Below, piece by piece: positions 1-7,700 of a stretch of DNA of 11,695 nucleotides. Origin of the DNA: Methylococcaceae bacterium UBA7658 (GTDB taxonomy: Bacteria; Pseudomonadota; Gammaproteobacteria; Methylococcales; Methylomonadaceae); the NCBI GenBank assembly GCA_002483425.1, contig DLHW01000022.1, forward strand, positions 1-11,695, given 5' to 3'. Numbering within the stretch: position 1 is the first letter of the stretch; every line of letters starts with the position of its first letter. The translations under genes were made by a program, and so were the position numbers. A model generated the notes under the pieces. The model made no database searches. It was not told where the DNA came from and saw only the letters and a program-made list of their open reading frames with translations.

Positions 1-1611
1 TTAGGGGAAGTCACTATTAGCAACTGCCATAGTGAAACAACCGAAATAGCGGTATTGGAAGTGATGAATACCCAACGGCAAAATCAACGCGCCGTTTCCG
101 ATAAGACTTACCACCTCATCGTATCCTTTCGAGCTGGCGAGCAACCAAGTCCAGAAACTTTAAAGGCAATCGAAGAAGAAATCTGTACTGGTTTAGGGTT
201 TAAAGACCATCAACGGGTTAGTGCGGTACATTGCGACACCGATAACCTGCATTTCCATATCGCTATCAATAAGGTGCATCCGGTTCATCATCGCATTCAT
301 AATCCTTACCAAGATTACAAAACCTTGGCCAAGCTGTGCGCCCAACTTGAGCAGAAATACGGCCTGGAAATCGATAATCATACGGCCCAGCGCAACCATA
401 CCGCAGGTAGGGCAAGAGATATGGAAGCCCATGCCGGTATCGAAAGCCTGATTAGCTGGATACAAACCAATGCCATAACCCAAATCAAGCAAGCAAAAAC
501 TTGGCAACAATTACATGCAGCAATGTATGAAAACGGTCTTTGCATCAAGCCCAGCGGTAATGGCCTTGCTATCAGCACCTTGGATGGTGAATTGGGGGTT
601 AAAGCCAGTTCGGTAGCCAGAGAATTGGCAAAAGGTAAATTGGAGCAAAACTTAGGCGAATTCCAAGCCCCCAATGAGGAAAGCCTTGCCAAGTTAATGA
701 TTAAGCAGCGTTATGAGCACAAACCTTTCAGCCCGCAAATAAACCAAAACAAGGCACAAGAACGAAATGCACAAAAGGCCAACAGCTACCATATAAGCTT
801 TATCAATACCAACGCCTTATATGCCCAGTATCGGCAACAGATAGCGGATAAAACTTCTATCCGCAGCCATGCCTTAGCAAAGGCAAAACAGCAACATCAA
901 AATGAAATTCAATGCGCCAAGGACAAGACAGCCGACAAACGCCGGTGGATCAAGGCACTCATAAGCCCAGGTCTGAACAAAAGGCTGCTGCTGAGCCTTA
1001 TTGGTAAGGGCTTGCTCAACGACATCAAGCAGATTAACGCACGTTATAATGAACAACGGGAACGATTGTTCAACCAACACCGTCGCTTGGCTTGGCTCGA
1101 TTGGTTGCAGCAAGAGGCCAAGCGTGGCAATGCCCAAGCTTTGCAAGTACTGCGGCAACGGCATGTAATGCAAAATCAACGCGGGAATTACCTCAATCAA
1201 AGTCGATTTCGCAGGAATAGCGAATCAGGCACAATCCAACAAAAGCCATACGAGCCGGAATTGGCCAAAGCCAAAGTCACCAAAAAAGGTACGGTGTTTT
1301 ATTTACATGACAAGGCCGTCATCAAGGATGACGGCAACCGCTTCCATGTTGCCGCCGATTCCAATCAAACCGTAATTACCACCGCTTTGATCCATGCAAA
1401 ACAGCGGTACGGTCATCAGTTATCGGTCCAAGGCAGCGAGCTGTTCCAGGAAAATGTCGTCCGGGCTTCGGTCAAGGCGGGGCTGAACATCAGCTTTGAC
1501 CAGGAAAATCTGGAACGGCGGCGGGTACAGTTGAGTGCGGAGAAATATCTGTTCGGAAAGGGTGCGGTTAAACCTCAAACAGCCCAACAAACTTTGGGCA
1601 GGAGTCGGTGA
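1..1611 (+). CDS. traI: TraI/MobA-type conjugative relaxase, 5' end cut by the window edge
   Basis: Relaxases of this family nick one strand at oriT through a tyrosine and stay bound to the DNA that is pumped out. The frame is open from base 1, so the start and the tyrosine motif lie upstream; a TTG at 55 falls inside the conserved core and is not the start. Counting from base 1, residues 22-43 hold the family segment TQRQNQRAVSDKTYHLIVSF. The metal-binding motif HCDTDNLHFHIAIN lies at 77-90, with His77, His84 and His86 as likely ligands. YGLEIDNH follows. The middle (about 245-400) is basic and helical, with the WLDWLQQEAKRGNAQAL segment common in such relaxases. The last ~100 residues (TVFYLHDKAVIKDDGNRFHV onward) resemble the LPD7 domain found at the C-terminus of many TraI proteins. 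The stop TGA (1609-1611) overlaps the next ATG. The family call is secure; the symbol follows IncP usage. Confidence 0.9.
   Translation, partial: LGEVTISNCHSETTEIAVLEVMNTQRQNQRAVSDKTYHLIVSFRAGEQPSPETLKAIEEEICTGLGFKDHQRVSAVHCDTDNLHFHIAINKVHPVHHRIHNPYQDYKTLAKLCAQLEQKYGLEIDNHTAQRNHTAGRARDMEAHAGIESLISWIQTNAITQIKQAKTWQQLHAAMYENGLCIKPSGNGLAISTLDGELGVKASSVARELAKGKLEQNLGEFQAPNEESLAKLMIKQRYEHKPFSPQINQNKAQERNAQKANSYHISFINTNALYAQYRQQIADKTSIRSHALAKAKQQHQNEIQCAKDKTADKRRWIKALISPGLNKRLLLSLIGKGLLNDIKQINARYNEQRERLFNQHRRLAWLDWLQQEAKRGNAQALQVLRQRHVMQNQRGNYLNQSRFRRNSESGTIQQKPYEPELAKAKVTKKGTVFYLHDKAVIKDDGNRFHVAADSNQTVITTALIHAKQRYGHQLSVQGSELFQENVVRASVKAGLNISFDQENLERRRVQLSAEKYLFGKGAVKPQTAQQTLGRSR
1600..1604 (+). 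promoter_or_regulatory. Ribosome binding site AGGAG for the small membrane protein
   Basis: AGGAG lies in the last codons of the relaxase gene, six bases before ATG 1611. This favours ATG 1611 over the adjacent GTG 1608. The ATG shares a base with the relaxase stop (TGATG), so translation of the two genes is probably coupled. Confidence 0.6.
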
Positions 1612-1928
1612 TGAAAATAATGTCGATGATTCGGGTTTTATGCCTGTTACCTTTCATTCTGGTTTATGGCGTGTGGCTGCTATTCAAATTTGTACTCGGA
1701 TTATCTGTGCTATTTTTGGCGGCATGGTTGATCCATGCCTTATTTGGTAAAGCTGGCGATATTGCTTTGGCGTTGCCGGTCATCTATGGCTTAACCTTCC
1801 TAATACCGAATCTACGGCTCAGGAATTTTGGTCAGTTCTTTAAGCACACAGTAAAAACTAAAACTCACCAGACAAGCCTAGATAAATCCAAAGTCATCGA
1901 GTTAAAAAACTTCCAGCGGAAGGTGTAG
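1611..1928 (+). CDS. Small inner-membrane protein between relaxase and coupling protein, function unknown
   Basis: I do not recognise a named family. The 105-residue product is mostly hydrophobic up to residue 68, with likely membrane segments at about 7-25, 27-45 and 49-68. The tail (69-105) is basic and hydrophilic (several Lys and Arg), so it probably faces the cytoplasm. There is no signal-peptidase site and no catalytic motif. The gene starts inside the relaxase stop codon and ends two bases before traG, so it is made together with the relaxase and the coupling ATPase. By position it could help anchor the relaxosome or TraG at the membrane, but nothing in the sequence proves this. In RP4 no separate gene lies between traI and traG (traH is nested in traI), so this is an addition relative to that layout. 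Confidence 0.75.
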   Translation: MKIMSMIRVLCLLPFILVYGVWLLFKFVLGLSVLFLAAWLIHALFGKAGDIALALPVIYGLTFLIPNLRLRNFGQFFKHTVKTKTHQTSLDKSKVIELKNFQRKV

Positions 1929-1930
1929 CC

Positions 1931-3949
1931 ATGAAAGACAAGTTCAACAATGCAATAGGGCCATTGGCGCATAAATCGGGCGGCAGCTCCCATAAGGGCT
2001 TGCGGGCGGTCTTTGCTATGATGATTTTACTGTCTGGGCTACAAACCGCCACCCAAAGCTTTGCATTTGAATTCCAGTACCACCGCTTATTGGGCTTCAA
2101 TCTCGGCCATATTTACCCGCCGTGGGCAATTATTGGCTGGGCATTAGAATGGGGCGATAGTTATCCGTCAAACTTGATGATGGCAGGTAACTACGGAGTC
2201 ATTGTAGCAGGCATCGGCTTGTTGCTGGAAACCGTTGCCATTATGGTGTTGGATAATTCGGCTAAAACCAGTCTCTACATGCACGGTTCGGCACGGTGGG
2301 CAAACTTAAAAGACATCCGCTTATCCGGTTTATTGCCGCGATCTAAGAAACTAACCGAATGGTTGTCGGCGAAAAAACAGTCACCTAGCAACGGCGTATT
2401 TGTTGGCGCATGGCAAGATAAGCGCGGCAAAACACATTATTTAAGGCATGGCTCTGGCGAGCATGTGCTGTGTATCGCGCCAACCGGTTCCGGCAAAGGC
2501 GTTGGCTTTGTCATTCCTACCTTGTTGACTTGGGACGAAAGCGCGGTCGTCACCGATTTGAAGGGCGAACTCTGGGGCGCAACTGCCGGGTGGCGCAAAC
2601 AACGCGCCGGTAACAAGGTGTTACGCTTTGAACCGGCGGCGCACGATTCCGTGCATTGGAATCCACTGGATGAAGTTCGTCTGGGAACACAATTTGAAGT
2701 CGGTGACGTGCAAAATCTCGTAAATCTAATTGTCGATCCCGATGGCCGGGGTTTAGAAACCCACTGGCAAAAAACATCTCACGCATTGCTGGTCGGGGTC
2801 ATCCTTCATGCTTTGTATCTGGCCGAAACAAACGGAGAAAAAGCCACCTTACAAGGCATAGACCGGATGCTGTCCGATCCGAGCAAGGATTTATCGGAAC
2901 TCTGGCAAGAGATGCGTTTTAACATGCATCTAAATGGCGAGCCGCATGATTTGGTAGCCTCAGCCGCAATGGACATGATAAGTAGGCCAATGGAAGAGGC
3001 CGGTTCGGTGCTGTCAACGGCGAAATCCTATTTGTCTTTGTACCGTGATCCAGTGGTTGCTAAAAATATCAGCCGTTCGGACTTTACTATTAATGATTTG
3101 ATGAACCACGAATCGCCGGTGAGCCTTTACATCGTCACCCAGCCGAATGACAAGAATCGTCTGCGGCCTTTAGTTCGCATACTTATTAATATGGTCATCC
3201 GCCTATCAGCACAAGGACTAACCATTAACGACGGCAAACCCAAAGCCTCATATCGACACCGACTACTCTTGATGCTCGATGAGTTTCCGGCTTTGGGCAA
3301 ATTAGATATTCTGCAAGAGTCCTTGGCCTTCCTTAGAGGTTACGGCATCAAGTGTTACCTAATTTGTCAGGACATCACCCAACTGAAAAGCCGCGAATAC
3401 GGCTACGGCCCGGATGAATCCATCAGCTCCAATTGCGCCGTGGTCAATGCCTTTGCCCCCAACCGCATCGAAACCGCCGAACATTTATCTAAGCTCACTG
3501 GGCAAACTACCATCGTCAAGGAACAGATCACCACCAGCGGCCACCGCGCCAGTATGTTATTAGGCAATGTCTCGCGCACCACGCATGAAGTGCAGCGGCC
3601 TCTATTGACCCCCGACGAATGTATGCGGATGCAAGGTCCGATCAAGGACGACCACGGCATGATCGACAAATCCGGCGACATGTTGGTGTTTGTCGCGGGG
3701 TTTCCCGCGATCTACGGCATTCAGCCACTCTACTTTAAAGACCGGGCATTGATGGCGCGGTCGCGTATCCCGCCGCCTGAGCTTAGCGATTGTTTAACGA
3801 CCCGATTTAAACCGAACAAAAAGTTGTTTGATGTTAAACCATTGCCGATTAGTGCAGGCGGATCAGCAACCCGTATGGATACCGAGCATCAACATTCCAT
3901 AAACCGAGGCGAGAATATCCATGCAACCCCGCATCGCAGATCAATTTAG
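1931..3949 (+). CDS. traG: TraG/VirD4-type type IV coupling protein (conjugative DNA-pumping ATPase)
   Basis: The coupling protein recruits the relaxase-DNA complex to the type IV secretion channel and uses ATP to drive DNA transfer. The product is 672 residues, close to RP4 TraG (635). Hydrophobic segments at about 25-45 and 87-107 anchor it in the inner membrane. GSARWAN (119-125) is the usual sequence just before the cytoplasmic ATPase domain. Walker A is PTGSGKG (184-190) with Lys189. Walker B is LLLMLDEFPALG, with Asp450-Glu451. Further family segments are GLETHWQKTSHALLVG, YRDPVVAKNISRSDF and PVSLYIVTQPNDKNRLRPL. GGAAGG (1918-1923) lies seven bases before ATG 1931. The gene starts two bases after the previous stop, and its last 29 bases overlap traF. 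The C-terminal ~50 residues are polar and variable, as in other members. Confidence 0.96.
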   Translation: MKDKFNNAIGPLAHKSGGSSHKGLRAVFAMMILLSGLQTATQSFAFEFQYHRLLGFNLGHIYPPWAIIGWALEWGDSYPSNLMMAGNYGVIVAGIGLLLETVAIMVLDNSAKTSLYMHGSARWANLKDIRLSGLLPRSKKLTEWLSAKKQSPSNGVFVGAWQDKRGKTHYLRHGSGEHVLCIAPTGSGKGVGFVIPTLLTWDESAVVTDLKGELWGATAGWRKQRAGNKVLRFEPAAHDSVHWNPLDEVRLGTQFEVGDVQNLVNLIVDPDGRGLETHWQKTSHALLVGVILHALYLAETNGEKATLQGIDRMLSDPSKDLSELWQEMRFNMHLNGEPHDLVASAAMDMISRPMEEAGSVLSTAKSYLSLYRDPVVAKNISRSDFTINDLMNHESPVSLYIVTQPNDKNRLRPLVRILINMVIRLSAQGLTINDGKPKASYRHRLLLMLDEFPALGKLDILQESLAFLRGYGIKCYLICQDITQLKSREYGYGPDESISSNCAVVNAFAPNRIETAEHLSKLTGQTTIVKEQITTSGHRASMLLGNVSRTTHEVQRPLLTPDECMRMQGPIKDDHGMIDKSGDMLVFVAGFPAIYGIQPLYFKDRALMARSRIPPPELSDCLTTRFKPNKKLFDVKPLPISAGGSATRMDTEHQHSINRGENIHATPHRRSI

Positions 3950-4514
3950 TCAGCCGGTCAAACACTCTCATCAACTTGCTAAGGTTTATAACCAGCTAAT
4001 CAGCAAACTGACCATTATTGTATTGCTGGTTTTTGTCCTACTTGAAGTAAGCGACTGGCTTGGATTGCGTTTTAATACCACACGCAGCGTTGATCCAGGC
4101 TTTTATTGGGTCATCGATAAGCCGGTGGAAAAAGGCGATTTGATTTCATTCTGTCCGGCAGAAGATACGCTGACGCATATGGCTTATGAAAGAGGTTATA
4201 TCGGATTTGGTAATTGCCCAGGGCATTACGAACGTTTGTTGAAACATATCGTTGGCGGCGCGGGCGACAGTGTACAGATCAGCAATCAAAGCGTTGCCAT
4301 TAACGGTAAAACATTGCCCTTTAGCAAGTCGCAGTCGCAAGACGGTTTGGAAAGGCCGTTAGCTCCTTATAGCCCAAAACGGCTGGTTTTGAAATCCAAT
4401 GAGCTTTGGGTTATGACCAATCGCAGCCCGTTGTCGTTCGATAGCCGCTATTTCGGCCCGATCCACTCAACTCAGGTCAGTGATGTCGTAAAACCGTTAT
4501 GGACTTGGAAGTAA
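3921..4514 (+). CDS. traF: TraF-type conjugative transfer signal peptidase (S26 family)
   Basis: RP4 TraF is a membrane serine peptidase that processes and cyclises the TrbC pilin; this 197-residue protein has the same layout. A short polar N-terminus is followed by one membrane anchor at about 30-43. The catalytic-serine box NTTRSVDPGFYWV puts Ser56 in the expected place after the anchor. The second box, ERLLKHIVGGAGD, supplies the likely general base Lys108 and the GD pair typical of S26 peptidases. A third box, FDSRYFGPI, near residue 175 is the usual C-terminal signature. No key residue is missing. ATG 3921 lies 29 bases inside traG, with weak purine runs (GAGG, GCGAGA) upstream, so translation is probably coupled to traG. 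The pilin and mating-pair genes that it would serve are not in this window. Confidence 0.93.
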   Translation: MQPRIADQFSQPVKHSHQLAKVYNQLISKLTIIVLLVFVLLEVSDWLGLRFNTTRSVDPGFYWVIDKPVEKGDLISFCPAEDTLTHMAYERGYIGFGNCPGHYERLLKHIVGGAGDSVQISNQSVAINGKTLPFSKSQSQDGLERPLAPYSPKRLVLKSNELWVMTNRSPLSFDSRYFGPIHSTQVSDVVKPLWTWK

Positions 4515-4555
4515 GCCAGTATTTAATGGCTACTCATTCATCAAAATTATCCCTT

Positions 4556-4560
4556 GAGGA
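4556..4560 (+). promoter_or_regulatory. Ribosome binding site GAGGA that sets the start at 4568
   Basis: GAGGA is followed by seven bases (AAAAGCA) and then ATG 4568. The earlier in-frame ATGs at 4499 and 4526 lack a comparable site, so 4568 is preferred for the acidic protein. Confidence 0.6.
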
Positions 4561-4567
4561 AAAAGCA

Positions 4568-4792
4568 ATGATTCAACCAAACGACCCACAAAACCAAACC
4601 GGCAAACATGACGTTTCGGATGGAACAGATATTGATGATGCAATCATTGAAAAACTAAACGATGCCATGTCTCCGGGCTTTGAAGCCGAATTTGACCCGG
4701 ACGAAGCCGAACGCGCTGGCGCATTTTCGGAAGATGCCTTGGGTGAGGCTGATGCTCTTGAAAGCACTATTGATAACGATGATGAGGGATAG
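4568..4792 (+). CDS. Small highly acidic protein, function unknown (TraD position)
   Basis: The product is 74 residues with 23 Asp/Glu and only 2 Lys and 1 Arg, a net charge near -20. It has no Cys, no membrane segment and no recognised catalytic motif. The core PGFEAEFDPDEAERAGAF and the following EDALGEADALES look structured and helical, while the N-terminus is Asn/Gln/Asp rich. The start is chosen from GAGGA at 4556-4560; starting at ATG 4499 would add 23 residues and overlap traF. It lies between traF and the large polyvalent gene, five bases before the latter's ATG, roughly where RP4 has traE and traD. A TraD equivalent, a chaperone for the giant protein, or a DNA-mimic antirestriction protein are all possible from charge and place; none is shown. 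Confidence 0.75.
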   Translation: MIQPNDPQNQTGKHDVSDGTDIDDAIIEKLNDAMSPGFEAEFDPDEAERAGAFSEDALGEADALESTIDNDDEG

Positions 4793-4797
4793 CGGTC

Positions 4798-7700
4798 ATG
4801 GCTAAGGCAATCAACCCAGACCAATATGATATTTTCGAGGATTGGCTGGTTGTCACCGAAGTGGTTTCTCAGCCTGTCGTCACGATCCAGCCCGAAAAAA
4901 AGCCAGCCGAATCTTGCAAAATCGGAATTGAAAATGCCCGTTACCAACTTGCGTTGCGTTTGGCGGAGGTGTTGGCAAAGGACGGTGAAATCACCGCAAA
5001 AACGTTGACCGAAGAAGCCAATCTCGCCTTTGGCGGCACTCAAGCGGAAGGTGTTTACTCAAGCAAAGACGCTTACGATGCAATGGAGGCGGCGGTTAAT
5101 GTCCATATTTCTCGGGGAATGGATGCCGACTTTGTTGTCCAAGATTCCGCATGGGTCAGCGATAAGGTTAATGAATTAACCGAACTCATCCAACAAATCC
5201 CGACACAAACCAGACGCGATGAGGAAATGGATGAATTCCAGCAATTCAGCACTCCGCCGCCCTTCGCGTTTGTGGCCAATTGGGTGGCGGATATAAAAGC
5301 TACCGATGTTGTGGTCGAACCCTCAGCCGGAACGGGCGACTTGGCGATTTGGGCGAAGATTGCCGGAGCCGAGTTGGTTTTGAATGAACTGTCTCCTCGG
5401 CGGCAAGACTTGCTTGCCGAGTTATTTCCAGATTCAAAGTTGTTTAATCACAACGCCGAACAGTTGGATAACCTGCTGCCCAGTGATATTTCTCCCACCG
5501 TTGTAGTGATGAACCCGCCATTTTCAGCGACTGCTGGCCGTGTCCAAGGGCAACGGAATAACGCAAATGGGGCAAGGCACATCGAACAGGCATTGAAACG
5601 ATTACAGGACGGAGGCCGTTTAGTTGCCATAGTCGGCCAAGGCATGGCGGCGGATCGACCTGCATTTAAGCCTTGGTGGACTGCCATTGAGCAGAAATAC
5701 ACTGTGAGAGCCAACATTGGTATTTCTGGAAGAGGTTATGCTAAGTACGGCACTGCGTTTGATAACCAAATTTTAGTCATCGACAAAACCGGTGCGACGA
5801 CCCAGCCTATTTTGACGGGCTATGTCGAATCGGTTACCGAATTACCTTTTCTTTTGGAGGGCATAAAAAATGACCGTAAGCATTTACAACCAAGTATCGA
5901 TCAACCAACAAGCGATGCTGATACTCAACAAGAATCAGATCCCCTACAACCCGGAAACAGAATTGGCGGCACTGGTGTTAGTACGAGCGGCACTGGATCA
6001 GAACCTGTTGGAGACGGGGGAACTGGAAGAACCGGAACTCCTGATAGCGAAATTGTTGACGAATCCCAAATTGGCGATGTCGTTGATGATAGAAGCCGAA
6101 CCGGGGATGACATTCGACCTCGACCTGCCGGATTCGTTGGCGGAATCGGCGGCGATGATTTTGGAGGAAATACTGGCCTCGTTGAAAGCCATGAAACAAC
6201 CCGCATAGTTATTGAAATAAAAGCGAGCGAAACCGCCGAATTTTCCGAATCGGTCTTTTCCAATTACACGCCGCAACGCCTATCCATCCCAGGCGCACAT
6301 CAACATCCGGGAAAATTAGTACAATCGGCGGCAATGTCCGCAGTCGAACCGCCACCCCCAAATTACGCGCCTGTCCTTCCGGCCAGCTTGATACAGAACG
6401 GTACACTTTCAATTGCCCAACTTGAATGTTTGGTTTATGCCGGACAAGCCCATTCCGAATTGTTGCCCAACGGCTCAAGGAAAGGATTCTTTATCGGTGA
6501 CGGAACAGGTGTAGGCAAAGGCCGTGAAATATCCGGCATCATCCTGGACAACATGATGCAGGGGCGCAAAAAGGCCGTATGGGTTTCCTTCAATGAAGGC
6601 TTGATTGAAGACGCAAGACGGGACTTCTCCGGTATTGGCGGTAATCCTGCCTTGCTATTTTTCCAGGGTAAAACCAAAGCTGGGAATCCCATCCAGCAAC
6701 GGGATGGCATCCTGTTTACCACCTACTCGACCTTACGCGGCGGCGAAAAGAAGCAAGCCACGGATTTAGGCCAAAAGACCGGAAAAACCCGCGCCCAACA
6801 GATCATCGATTGGCTAGGTGACGATTTCGATGGCGTGATTGCCTTCGACGAAGCCCACAGCATGGGCAATGCGATAGGCATCAAAGGCAAACGCGGCACT
6901 CGAAAACCCTCGCAACAAGCCTTGGCTGGAATCAATTTGCAGCGCGAATTACCCAATACACGGGTTGTTTACGTATCCGCCACCGGCGCGACTGAAATCA
7001 GCAACCTGAGTTATGCCGACCGCTTGGGGTTGTGGGGCGAAGGTACGCCCTTCGCCGATGTGAATAGTTTCATTGCCGATGTCGCCAAAGGCGGTATTGC
7101 CGCGATGGAACTGATTAGCCGGGACATGAAGGCAATGGGGATGTATATCGCCCGCTCCTTGTCGTATGACGGCGTAAGTTACGAACGCCTGGAACATCAA
7201 CTGACAGACTTTCAGGAAGACATTTACAACGAATTGGCCGGAGCTTGGCAGATCGTGTTGAATAATGTCGATGCTTCCCTTGAAATTACCCAAGCCGGAA
7301 GGAATGGAAACGCGAAGAGCGCGGCCTTGGCGCAATTTTGGGGAGCGCACCAACGCTTTTTCAATCAAGTCATCACCTCCCTGCAAACACCGTGCGTCAT
7401 CGATGACATACGGCGGCAACTGGAATTAGGCAATGTCGCCGTCATTCAATTGGTCAACACCAATGAAGCCGCCCAAGAACGGATTATCGCCGAAGCGACT
7501 GCCCAGGATACGGAATTGGAAGACCTCGATTTTACGCCCCGGCAAATGTTGATGGATTATGTCAGGAACGGATTTCCGGTTGCGGCTTATCAGGAATCCA
7601 GGGACGATAAAGGCAATAAAATCTTCGTGCCAGTGTTGGATGCCGACGACAATCCCGTGTTTGACCGAGAAGCCATTGCCTTGCGCGACTCGCTACTTGA

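Noticed and set aside
55..1611. TTG at 55 as the start of the relaxase
   Set aside because: The frame is open to base 1 and the upstream residues continue the conserved relaxase region. The catalytic tyrosine motif must lie further upstream.
1..1611. A traH-like gene nested in the relaxase gene, as in RP4
   Set aside because: No plus-strand frame of suitable length with a start signal was found in the 3' half of the relaxase gene.
3782..3800. Sequence resembling an IncP KorB operator half (TTAGCGA...TTTAA)
   Set aside because: It is not a full TTTAGC-GCTAAA palindrome and lies inside traG coding sequence.
4499..4567. Longer form of the acidic protein from ATG 4499 or ATG 4526
   Set aside because: Neither has a good ribosome binding site. 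GAGGA at 4556 fits ATG 4568 much better.
4515..4567. Possible promoter or terminator in the only non-overlapping gap of some length
   Set aside because: No hairpin with a T run and no convincing -35/-10 pair was seen in these 53 bases; the gap lies inside an operon.
4573..5043. 156-codon minus-strand frame across the acidic protein and the start of the giant gene
   Set aside because: It runs antisense to two genes with good starts, and the product has no recognisable feature.
6949..7419. 156-codon minus-strand frame
   Set aside because: It is antisense to the helicase core with no start signal, and codon bias of the plus strand explains it.
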